A stretch of 64,000 nt of DNA from assembly GCF_000720765.1 (NCBI RefSeq), contig NZ_JODC01000004.1, positions 1 to 64,000 of the forward strand. Reading direction: 5' to 3'. The notes under the pieces were generated by a model. It had not been told where the DNA came from and ran no database searches. It saw only the letters and a program-made list of their open reading frames with translations. Positions 8,793-18,038 of the stretch are shown piece after piece. Origin of the DNA: Streptomyces sp. NRRL S-646. GTDB taxonomy: Bacteria > Actinomycetota > Actinomycetes > Streptomycetales > Streptomycetaceae. Made by a program: the position numbers and the translations under genes. How positions within the stretch are numbered: position 1 is the first letter of the stretch; each line of letters starts with the position of its first letter.

Positions 8793-9595
8793 CCAACTCG
8801 CACGCGGCTCGGGACATCGACACCAGCCGGCCCCACTCCGCCCGGATGTACGACTACTACCTCGGCGGCAAGGACCACTTCGAGGTGGACAAGCTGGCCG
8901 CGGAGACCGTCGCTTCGGCCTACCCGGCCATCTTCGTGTGCGCCCGTGAGAACCGGGCGTTCATGCATCGCGCCACCCGCGTGCTCGCCCAGGAGCACGG
9001 CATCCGCCAGTGGCTGGACATCGGCACCGGCATCCCCACCGAGCCGAACCTGCACCAGGTGGCCCAGTCCGTGGTTCCCGAAGCCAGGGTGGTCTACGCG
9101 GACAACGACCCGCTCGTCCTCAAGTACGCCGAGCGCCTGATGCGCAGCACGGCTCAGGGCCGCACCACGTACATCGAGGCGGATGTCAACGACCCGGCCG
9201 CGCTGCTGGAGTCCCCCGCACTGGCCGAGGTCCTGAACCTGGACCAGCCCGTGGCCCTGTCCCTCAACGCCCTGATGCACTTCGTGACGGACGCGCAGGA
9301 CCCGTACGGCATCGTGGACCGTCTGCTGGCCGTCCTCCCCTCGGGCAGCGCGCTGGCCCTGAGTCACTGCACGCCCGACTTCGACCCGGCCACCTGGCAG
9401 AAGGTCACCGACATCTACACCAGTGCGGGCACGCCGGTGCAGTTCCGCTCGAAGGACGACGTCGCCCGGTTCTTCAGCGGACTCGACCTGCTCGACCCCG
9501 GAATCGCGGTCGGGCACCGCTGGCGCCCGGACGGCGACTGCGACGCCACGGACGCCGAGGTCAGCCTCTGGACCGGGGTGGGCATCAAGCCCTAG
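8789..9595 (+). CDS. SAM-dependent methyltransferase, DUF574/Methyltransf_19 family (copy 2)
   Basis: A 268-residue paralogue of the methyltransferase at 4670–5482. The ATG at 8789 overlaps the DUF397 stop (ATGA). SAM-binding elements: WLDIGTGIPTEPNLHQ, ARVVYADNDPLVLKYA and the late strand LALSHCTPDFDP. The N-terminal hallmark RPHSARMYDYYLGGKDHFEVD is intact. Being the third coupled gene after a WhiJ-like regulator and its DUF397 partner suggests it works with them; the substrate is unknown. Its gene converges on the GH5 gene across a strong hairpin. Confidence 0.88.
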   Translation: MTNSHAARDIDTSRPHSARMYDYYLGGKDHFEVDKLAAETVASAYPAIFVCARENRAFMHRATRVLAQEHGIRQWLDIGTGIPTEPNLHQVAQSVVPEARVVYADNDPLVLKYAERLMRSTAQGRTTYIEADVNDPAALLESPALAEVLNLDQPVALSLNALMHFVTDAQDPYGIVDRLLAVLPSGSALALSHCTPDFDPATWQKVTDIYTSAGTPVQFRSKDDVARFFSGLDLLDPGIAVGHRWRPDGDCDATDAEVSLWTGVGIKP

Positions 9596-9612
9596 CCGCT
9601 GCTTCGTGGGGT

Positions 9613-9654
9613 GCCGGACGGCCCCGGGCCCGAGTGGCTCCGGGGCCGTCCGGC
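9613..9654. terminator. Bidirectional hairpin between convergent genes
   Basis: A 15-bp perfect stem (GCCGGACGGCCCCGG at 9613–9627 pairing with 9640–9654) with a 12-base loop lies in the 73-base gap between the convergent methyltransferase and GH5 genes. There is no T-run, as is usual for Streptomyces terminators. Confidence 0.7.
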
Positions 9655-9668
9655 GGCTGTGGCACGGG

Positions 9669-10721
9669 TCAGGGCTGGACGGGCCGGCCGCGTCCCCAGG
9701 CCCAGGCGAGGCGGTCGGCGCCGGACTGGTTGGTGGTGGCCAGCCAGGGGCGGGAGGCGTCGCCGACGAGCTTCTGCATCGAGTAGATGTCGTCGGTGCG
9801 CAGGCCCGGCCAGTACACCGAGCCCATCTTCAGCTCGCGGGCGGTGTCGGTCTCGGCCTGGATGAAGTTGACGTAGTTGTCGTCGGGCGCCGGCTTGTTG
9901 TAGTTCAGTCCGGTGGTCATGGGGGCGCCGAACTCGTCGATGACCGTACGGCTCGCGCAGTCGCCGATGCGCTCCTTGAGGTCGGCGGTCCACTGGTCGT
10001 AGGTGGCGTAGGACTTCCAGAAGCCGTAGTGGTGCAGGGACAGATAGGTGCCCTTCAGCCGCGGGTCGGCGCAGACCGAGGTGACGTGGTCGTTGTAGCC
10101 GGCGCCGCTGACGAAGACGCGGCCCCGCGGGACGGACCCGTACGTCGAAAGCCACTTGGCGGCTATGTCGGCCCACTGGGTGTCGGTGTAGCCGTGCGGC
10201 TCGTTCATCGGCTCGAAGTAGACCTTCGAGTTGCCCTTGTAGGCCTTGACGACAGTGTTCCACATCGGCCAGTAGGTGGCCTCGTCGTCGATGAAGCCGT
10301 CCTTCTGGGCGTCCGTGCCCTCCCAGTACGACAGGATCACCTTGAAGCCCTTGTCCGTCGCCGCGTCGATCACGCCGCGGTACGACTTCCAGTAGGAGCC
10401 GTTGACGGTGTACGGGTTGATGGGCAGACGGACGGTGTTGGCGCCGAGGTTGGCGCGGAAGGCGGAAATGACCCGGCTCGCCTTGGTGTACGTCTGGGCG
10501 TAGGTGTCGGAGAGCGACAGTCCGGACAGGACGACGGGGTCGTTGGCGTAGTTGTCGCGGGGGTCGGCCCAGTTGACGCCCTTGAACTGGGTCGTGTCCG
10601 TTTTCGGCGAGGCAGAGGCGGGGCTGCCGGTGAGGGAGGCGCCGCCGACCGCGGCGATCGCGACCGCCGCACAGGCGGCACGCAGCCGGGGAGCGAGGCG
10701 GTTGGTGGGGGTCTTGCGCAT
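9669..10721 (-). CDS. Secreted glycoside hydrolase family 5 (endoglucanase/mannanase-like)
   Basis: A 350-residue secreted enzyme. A Sec signal with twin arginines spread out runs to about residue 38 (SPASA then SPK). The GH5 catalytic residues are visible: the acid/base Glu174 in FEPMNEPHG and the nucleophile Glu263 in VIDEFGAP; the substrate His lies in SLHHYGFW. No carbohydrate-binding module is attached. The ATG start has GAAAGG 8 bases upstream. Two palindromic operators lie directly upstream and face the divergent LacI gene. Beta-glucan or mannan is the likely substrate class. Confidence 0.88.
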   Translation of the reverse strand: MRKTPTNRLAPRLRAACAAVAIAAVGGASLTGSPASASPKTDTTQFKGVNWADPRDNYANDPVVLSGLSLSDTYAQTYTKASRVISAFRANLGANTVRLPINPYTVNGSYWKSYRGVIDAATDKGFKVILSYWEGTDAQKDGFIDDEATYWPMWNTVVKAYKGNSKVYFEPMNEPHGYTDTQWADIAAKWLSTYGSVPRGRVFVSGAGYNDHVTSVCADPRLKGTYLSLHHYGFWKSYATYDQWTADLKERIGDCASRTVIDEFGAPMTTGLNYNKPAPDDNYVNFIQAETDTARELKMGSVYWPGLRTDDIYSMQKLVGDASRPWLATTNQSGADRLAWAWGRGRPVQP

Positions 10722-10760
10722 CGACGTGGCCTTTCAGGAGGTGGCGGCTCGGCGCCCCGC

Positions 10761-10776
10761 ATGTTTACGTAAACAT
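10761..10776. promoter_or_regulatory. LacI-type operator 1 (ATGTTTACGTAAACAT)
   Basis: A 16-bp perfect palindrome with the central CG typical of LacI-family sites. It lies 40 bases upstream of the GH5 start. A second copy of the core follows 34 bases away (centre to centre), about three helical turns, which suits cooperative binding or looping by the divergent LacI protein. Confidence 0.8.
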
Positions 10777-10794
10777 GCGCTGTCGTCGCAACGG

Positions 10795-10810
10795 ATGTTT
10801 ACGTAAACTC
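10795..10810. promoter_or_regulatory. LacI-type operator 2 (ATGTTTACGTAAACTC)
   Basis: Second copy of the operator: the GTTTACGTAAAC core (10797–10808) is perfect and the outer base pairs are imperfect on the right side. It lies between the GH5 and LacI genes and probably serves both. Confidence 0.78.
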
Positions 10811-10913
10811 GGCGGCGCCGGAATCGTGGCATCCGCCTCAGCGGCCGTCAAGGCTCCTCACGCGTAACATCCGGTGCGTCGCGCAACAGGTCGGGCACCC
10901 GAGGGAGGCACCA

Positions 10914-11969
10914 GTGGTGGAACGGGGCAGCACCGGCGTTCCGGGCGGACGCCGCAAGCAGCGGGTCTCCATGGCCGATGTCGCCAAGCTCGCCGGAGTC
11001 TCGTCCCAGACGGTCTCGCGGGTCTCCAACGGCTACCCCGGAGTGATCGGCGCGACCCGGGAGCAGGTGCTCACGGCGATGCGGGAACTGGGCTACCGGC
11101 CCAACAGCGCGGCGCGCGCCCTGCGCTACGGCCAGTTCAACACCATCGGCGTGATCCTCTTCAGCCTGTCCTCCACGGGCAACAGCCGCACCGTGGAGGC
11201 GATCGCCACCCATGCCGCGGCCGAGGGCTACGCGATCACCCTGATCCCCATCGACGTACCCACCCAGGACAACGTGCTGGGGGCGTTCACGCGGATGGGA
11301 GAGCTGGCCGTCGACGCCGTCATCGTCATCATGGAGATCCATCTGCTGGACACCGGCACGGTGCAGCTGCCGCCCGGCGTGCACGTCGTCGTCGTGGACT
11401 CCGACGCCGGCGACCGCTACAGCGTGGTCGACACCGACCAGGCCGACGGCACCCGCAAGGCCGTCAGCCACCTGCTCGACCTGGGGCACCGCACCGTGTG
11501 GCACGTGACCGGCCCGGAGACGTCCTTCGCCGGGCAGCGCCGCACCCAGGCCTGGCGCGCCGTCCTCCAGGAGGCGGGACGCCCGGTGCCGCCGCCGTTG
11601 CACGGCGACTGGTCGGCCGAGTCCGGCTACGCGGCCGGTCTCGCGCTCGCCGAACAGCCGGACTGCACCGCCGTGTTCGCCTCCAACGACCAGATGGCGC
11701 TCGGGCTGCTGCGCGCCTTCCACGAGCGCGGCCTGAGGGTGCCCGCGGACATCAGCGTCGTCGGCTTCGACGACATCCCCGACGCCGCCTTCTTCGTCCC
11801 GCCGCTGACCACGGTCCACCAGGACTTCGCGGAGGTCGGCCGCCGCTGTGTGCAGGACGCCCTCCAGCAGATCCGCACCCGCGGCGACTCGAAGCCCGGC
11901 ACCGATCTCGTCCCGACCAGTCTGGTGGTCAGGCACAGCACCGCGCCCCCGCCGGACCGTCACCGATGA
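10914..11969 (+). CDS. LacI-family transcriptional regulator of the GH5 gene
   Basis: A 351-residue LacI-family repressor. It starts at GTG 10914 (or the adjacent GTG 10917) after a GGGAGG site. The helix-turn-helix (VSMADVAKLAGVSSQTVSRVSNGYPGV) occupies about residues 18–42, followed by the hinge RPNSAARALRYGQ and a periplasmic-binding-protein-like sensor. The hinge and recognition helix fit a central-CG operator such as the twin GTTTACGTAAAC sites just upstream. The likely job is repression of the divergent secreted GH5 enzyme until its oligosaccharide is present. Confidence 0.9.
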   Translation: MVERGSTGVPGGRRKQRVSMADVAKLAGVSSQTVSRVSNGYPGVIGATREQVLTAMRELGYRPNSAARALRYGQFNTIGVILFSLSSTGNSRTVEAIATHAAAEGYAITLIPIDVPTQDNVLGAFTRMGELAVDAVIVIMEIHLLDTGTVQLPPGVHVVVVDSDAGDRYSVVDTDQADGTRKAVSHLLDLGHRTVWHVTGPETSFAGQRRTQAWRAVLQEAGRPVPPPLHGDWSAESGYAAGLALAEQPDCTAVFASNDQMALGLLRAFHERGLRVPADISVVGFDDIPDAAFFVPPLTTVHQDFAEVGRRCVQDALQQIRTRGDSKPGTDLVPTSLVVRHSTAPPPDRHR

Positions 11970-12049
11970 CTGTGCCGTTGCGCACAACGCCGGCGAACCC
12001 GGGCCCGTTCGAGCAGCCCGGCCGCTGCTCGCGTGCTACAAGGCTGGGC

Positions 12050-12784
12050 ATGGAGATCGAACCGGTCACGGCGTCCACCCCGCGGCCCGTACGCCGGCCG
12101 ACGCTGGTGCAGGGCTGGCATGAACTGACCTTCCTGCACTGGCCGGTGGAGCCGGAGCGGGTGGCCGCTCTGCTGCCTTCCGGGACCCGACCGGACACTC
12201 TCGACGGGGTCACCTACGTCGGCCTGGTGCCGTTCCTGATGCGCGGCGTGGGCCTCGGCCCGGGGCCCGGTCTGCCGTATCTCGGAACGTTCTGCGAGAC
12301 GAACGTACGGCTGTACTCGGTGGACGAGCGGGGCCGCCGCGGTGTCGTGTTCCGCTCCCTGGACGCGACCCGTCTGCTGCCCGTGCTGGTGGGGCGGCTG
12401 GGCGTGCGGCTGCCCTATGTGTGGTCCGCGATGCACCTGCACCGCGAGGGCGGCAGGCTCACCTACACCTGCCGTCGCGGACGGTCCGCAGGCCGCGGCC
12501 CCAGCAGCCGGGTCGTGGTGCGCCCTGGCGCGCCCATAGCGCAGCCCACACCGCTGGAGCTGTTCCTCACCGCCCGCTGGGGCATGCACGTCCCGTGGCA
12601 CGGCCGCACGGTGCACCTCCCGAACGAGCACGCACCCTGGCCGCTGCACCGGGCCGAACTGCTCGATCTGGACGACGAGTTGATCACGGCGGCCGGACTG
12701 CCACGGATGACGGACCCGCCGGTCAGCGTGCTCTACTCACCCGGCGTCTCGGTCCGGTTCGGGACACCGTCCGCCGCCCGCTGA
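12050..12784 (+). CDS. DUF2071 (YqjF-like) protein
   Basis: A 244-residue protein of the DUF2071 family. The ATG start has AAGG upstream (weak). Family landmarks: the HWPVEPERVAALLPSGTRPD stretch near the N-terminus, YVGLVPFLMRGVG and FCETNVRLYS. No signal peptide or membrane segment is seen. Function is unknown; the fold resembles acetoacetate decarboxylase. It follows the LacI gene on the same strand but looks unrelated. Confidence 0.8.
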   Translation: MEIEPVTASTPRPVRRPTLVQGWHELTFLHWPVEPERVAALLPSGTRPDTLDGVTYVGLVPFLMRGVGLGPGPGLPYLGTFCETNVRLYSVDERGRRGVVFRSLDATRLLPVLVGRLGVRLPYVWSAMHLHREGGRLTYTCRRGRSAGRGPSSRVVVRPGAPIAQPTPLELFLTARWGMHVPWHGRTVHLPNEHAPWPLHRAELLDLDDELITAAGLPRMTDPPVSVLYSPGVSVRFGTPSAAR

Positions 12785-12827
12785 AGGCCCCGGGAACAGC
12801 CGCCCGCCAGAGGACCGGGGGCAGGCG

Positions 12828-13334
12828 TCACGACGAACCCGGCTGCGGTGTCGGTCCCGCAACGCCCAGTTGCCTGATGGTCCCGCCGAGCCTGGGCCGG
12901 AACCGCTCCAGCATCTTCGGCTGCGCGCTGACCACCCAGCGGGTGCCCACGAGGTACTTGCCCCCGTACATGGCGGCGCTGTCGAGCCAGACCTGCTGGA
13001 ACTCGTCCTGGGGGAAGGTGGTGATGAGGTAGTCGGCCTTCTTTGTGTGGCAGACACCCTGGCGCAGTTCCTCCGCCTCCACCCGGATCCTGGCCTTGCA
13101 GCCGGTCAGTGCGGCGATGACCTCGACCTTCGCCGGTGCGACAACTCCGGCCTCCGGGGCTGCAGTTACGGCCGTCCTGGTGGCCCTTGACCGTTCGGAG
13201 GTGTCGTCCTCTCCCCCGCTGCAGGCCGCGGCCAGGGGAAGGAGTGCCAGAGTGCCGGCCAGTGTCGCGCCGCGTACGAGCCGGGTCGTGGGCGGGACGC
13301 GTGTAGTGCGTCCTCGCGTCGGGTGCGGCAACAC
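12828..13334 (-). CDS. Predicted lipoprotein of unknown function
   Basis: A 168-residue protein. GTG 13334 has GAGGGAG 6 bases upstream. An Arg-rich N-region, a hydrophobic stretch and the lipobox LAAAC (Cys38) mark it as a lipoprotein. The body contains two further Cys (LTGCKARIR and RQGVCHTKK) that could form a disulphide, and an AMYGGKYLVGTRWVVSA segment common in actinobacterial lipoproteins of unknown role. It converges on the DUF2071 gene and is divergent from the MFS exporter. Confidence 0.75.
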   Translation of the reverse strand: MLPHPTRGRTTRVPPTTRLVRGATLAGTLALLPLAAACSGGEDDTSERSRATRTAVTAAPEAGVVAPAKVEVIAALTGCKARIRVEAEELRQGVCHTKKADYLITTFPQDEFQQVWLDSAAMYGGKYLVGTRWVVSAQPKMLERFRPRLGGTIRQLGVAGPTPQPGSS

Positions 13335-13439
13335 GTGCGTCTCCCTCTCGGCGCTGTTCAACCCCGCCCCGGACTGGCGGGCGTACCACAGGGGTACGCA
13401 TGATCACCGGCCGCTGTTCAGCGACGACCGCTGCCAGAG

Positions 13440-13485
13440 CGATCAGGAATCGAGAAGCGCCGCCCCACCGGCCCCGCCTAGCGTG
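13440..13485 (+). promoter_or_regulatory. Two-part promoter-like repeat, copy 1 (before MFS gene)
   Basis: A 21-base element (13440–13460, core GGAATCGAGAAGCGC) is followed by exactly 17 bases and then CTAGCGTG (13478–13485). The same two blocks, with the same spacing, recur at 14713–14758 in front of the UvrA-like gene. I infer a promoter for an alternative sigma factor. If the second block is the −10, transcription would begin about at GTG 13492, giving a leaderless message. Confidence 0.6.
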
Positions 13486-13491
13486 TCCGGG

Positions 13492-14754
13492 GTGATCCGA
13501 CGCTTCGTTCCCTCCACGTACCGGCCGGTCCTCGCCCACCGGCTGTTCCGGCGGCTGATCCTCGGCTTCGCGGTCTCCTGCCTCGGCGACGGCATGAGCT
13601 TCGTCGCGGTGGCGTGGCTCGCCATCGAGCTCGCGCCGCAGGCCGGGGCGGGGCTGTGGGTCGGCGGCGCGGTCGCCGCATACACCCTGCCGGGCGTGGT
13701 CGGCGCGCTCGTGCTCGGCCGCCGGCTGCGCCGGGTTCCGGCCAGACGGCTGCTGATCGCCGACAGCGTGGTGCGCGGTGTGTTCCTGGGTGCCGTGCCG
13801 CTCGCCTGGTTCGCCGGGGCTCTTTCGCCGTCGCTGTACATCGTGCTGCTCGCGGTCTCGTCACTGCTGCACGCCTGGGGCAGCGCGGGCAAGTACACCC
13901 TGCTCGCCGAGCTGCTGCCGGACGAGCAGCGGCTCGGCGCGAACACCCTCGTCGGCTCGCTCGACTTCGCCGCCACGATCGCCGGGCCCGCCCTCGCGGG
14001 AGTGCTGGTCACGTACGCGAGCTCCGCGCTCGTACTGGGCCTGGACGCGCTCACCTATGCCTTCCTCGCCGTGCTCGTCGCACGCACGCGGCTGCCGGAG
14101 TCGGGGCAGGTCTCCCCCGTCGACGGGGCGGCGGCCCGCGGCGGGCTCGCGCTGCTGCGGTCGCGTCCCGAGCTGCTCGGGCTGCTGGCCCTCACCTGGC
14201 TCTTCAACCTGCTCTACGGTCCGGTCGAGGTCGCCCTGCCGCTGCACGTGACCGAGGACCTGCACGCACCCGGCACCCTGCTCGGCCTGTACTGGATGCT
14301 GTTCGGCTTCGGAGCTGTGCTCGGCTCGCTGGCGGTCGGCGCGCTGCGGCGGCTGCCGCTGTGGCCCGTGACGGTCGGCATCGTGACGGCCTGGGGGCTC
14401 ATGCTGATGCCGTTCGGGGCCGGCGCACCGACGGCCGTGACCGTCGCGTGCTTCACGCTCGGCGGCGCGATCTACGGCCCGTTCGTGGCGCTCTCGGTGA
14501 CGCTGGTGCAGGCGAAGTCGCCCCCGCAGCACCTGGCCGCGATGCTCGCGGCCCGCAGCGCGGTGCTGCTCACCGCATCGCCTCTCGGCACGGCGCTCGG
14601 CGGACCGCTCACCACGGCGCTGGGCCCGCGCGCGACGCTCGGCGGCTCGGGGCTCGCCACCGTGGCGCTCGGCGCGCTCGCATGCGTCCTGCTGCTGGTC
14701 CGGCGCAGCAACCGATCAGGAATCGAGAAGCGCGCTCTCGTGAGCCGCGGCTAA
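13492..14754 (+). CDS. MFS exporter (EntS/MFS_3-like)
   Basis: A 420-residue, 12-segment major-facilitator transporter of the drug/siderophore-export branch. Membrane segments are evident throughout (for example FAVSCLGDGMSFVAVAWLAI), and GRRLRRVPARRLLIADSVV is the conserved loop between segments 2 and 3. GTG 13492 is preferred; GTG 13483 three codons earlier is possible. No ribosome site is seen, consistent with a leaderless start after the two-part repeat. Its 3' end contains the second copy of that repeat, including its own TAA stop. With the UvrA-like ATPase it forms a probable two-gene drug-resistance locus. Confidence 0.85.
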   Translation: MIRRFVPSTYRPVLAHRLFRRLILGFAVSCLGDGMSFVAVAWLAIELAPQAGAGLWVGGAVAAYTLPGVVGALVLGRRLRRVPARRLLIADSVVRGVFLGAVPLAWFAGALSPSLYIVLLAVSSLLHAWGSAGKYTLLAELLPDEQRLGANTLVGSLDFAATIAGPALAGVLVTYASSALVLGLDALTYAFLAVLVARTRLPESGQVSPVDGAAARGGLALLRSRPELLGLLALTWLFNLLYGPVEVALPLHVTEDLHAPGTLLGLYWMLFGFGAVLGSLAVGALRRLPLWPVTVGIVTAWGLMLMPFGAGAPTAVTVACFTLGGAIYGPFVALSVTLVQAKSPPQHLAAMLAARSAVLLTASPLGTALGGPLTTALGPRATLGGSGLATVALGALACVLLLVRRSNRSGIEKRALVSRG

Positions 14755-14758
14755 CGTG
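14713..14758 (+). promoter_or_regulatory. Two-part promoter-like repeat, copy 2 (before UvrA-like gene)
   Basis: Identical 21-base block (14713–14733), 17-base spacer, then CTAACGTG (14751–14758), one base different from copy 1. It is embedded in the last codons and stop of the MFS gene and ends 50 bases before the UvrA-like start. Spacers of the two copies differ in sequence, so the two blocks appear to be conserved on their own. Confidence 0.6.
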
Positions 14759-14808
14759 ACCGCAGAACGACGACTCCCGCACCCGCCGGCCCGACCCATG
14801 GAGAGACG

Positions 14809-17190
<2,382 letters not shown>

Positions 17191-17207
17191 CCGGGGCGCC
17201 CCACGTC

Positions 17208-17246
17208 CGGTCGGCCTTGACCCTGCCCAAGGGGCAGGGCCGACCG
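17208..17246 (+). promoter_or_regulatory. MerR-type promoter/operator or terminator hairpin
   Basis: TTGACC at 17217–17222 is followed by a dyad (CCCTGCCC–AAG–GGGCAGGG, 17221–17239) and, after a 19-base spacer, by a poor −10 region just before the ATG at 17254. The long spacer with internal dyad is the hallmark of MerR-controlled promoters. Alternatively the outer arms CGGTCGGCC and GGCCGACCG make a terminator for the UvrA-like gene. Both readings are open. Confidence 0.5.
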
Positions 17247-17253
17247 TGGCGGT

Positions 17254-17898
17254 ATGGATGACGACGCACTGCTGGCCGAGCAGTTGGCCTACTACCGGGC
17301 GGGCGCGGCCGAGTACGACCGGCCCTATTCGGAGCTCGCGGACCTGCGGGAACTGCCGGCCTGCGTCGACGGTCTCCCGATTGCCGGAGATGTACTGGAG
17401 TTGGCCTGCGGAACGGGCCGGTGGACCCGGCTGCTCGGCGCGCGGGCGCGCTCGGTGACGGCCGTCGACGCAGCAGCCGAGGTGCTGGCCCTCGCTCGTG
17501 CGCGCACTGCCGCCTCCACCGTCGAGTTCGTCGAGGCCGACCTGTTCGCGTGGCAGCCGCCGCGGCGCTACGACACCGTGTTCTTCGCCTTCTGGCTCTC
17601 GCATGTCCCGCCCGCGCGCCTGCCCCGCTTCTGGAGCACCGTCGCCGACGCACTCGCCCCGGGCGGCAAAGTGGTCTTCATCGACGACGGGCCTGCCGGG
17701 GCCGCGTCGGAGGAAGTGCTCGCGGATCATCCCGTCCCGGCGGCGGTGCGGCGGCTCGACGACGGCAGCAAGTACCGCATCGTGAAGGTCTTCCACGACG
17801 CCCGGACGCTCACGAGCGACCTCAGCGCGCTGGGGTGGTCGGCCCGCATCCGCACGGTGGCCGGGCAGTTCATCGGGATCGCAGAACGGGCGAATTGA
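17254..17898 (+). CDS. Class I SAM-dependent methyltransferase
   Basis: A 214-residue methyltransferase with motif I VLELACGTGRWTRLL at about 44–58, the acidic loop SVTAVDAAAEVL and a motif IV region FEVEADLF-like (VEFVEADLFAWQPP). The late VVFIDDGPAG strand is also present. The ATG lies only a few bases after the MerR-like promoter element, so the message may be leaderless. Substrate unknown; small molecules are usual for this type. It is 63 bases downstream of the UvrA-like gene and may belong to the resistance locus. Confidence 0.8.
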   Translation: MDDDALLAEQLAYYRAGAAEYDRPYSELADLRELPACVDGLPIAGDVLELACGTGRWTRLLGARARSVTAVDAAAEVLALARARTAASTVEFVEADLFAWQPPRRYDTVFFAFWLSHVPPARLPRFWSTVADALAPGGKVVFIDDGPAGAASEEVLADHPVPAAVRRLDDGSKYRIVKVFHDARTLTSDLSALGWSARIRTVAGQFIGIAERAN

Positions 17899-17906
17899 CG
17901 CCCGCA

Positions 17907-17989
17907 CATCGGATCAATCTTCAGCATGTTGAGGCCGTTGACGTCTAATCACGCCAGATCTACGCTTCGCCGGGAACATAGATCCGATG
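17907..17989. repeat. Inverted repeat upstream of the GH95-like gene
   Basis: CATCGGATC (17907–17915) and its exact complement GATCCGATG (17981–17989) lie 65 bases apart in the region before the GH95-like gene. Each half could be one operator, in opposite orientation. The function is inference. Confidence 0.4.
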
Positions 17990-18038
17990 AATCGAACCCG
18001 TCAGAAACCGTCCGTTCGCATCGTGGAGGCACCCCGCA

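Noticed and set aside
9423..10772. 449-codon plus-strand frame across the GH5 gene
   Set aside because: It is antisense to a clear GH5 enzyme, and its Gly/Val/Arg-rich translation has no domain.
13440..14733. The 21-base repeat flanking the MFS gene as a transposon or excision site
   Set aside because: The second conserved block at fixed 17-base spacing, present in both copies just before gene starts, fits a promoter better than a mobile-element end; there is no recombinase.
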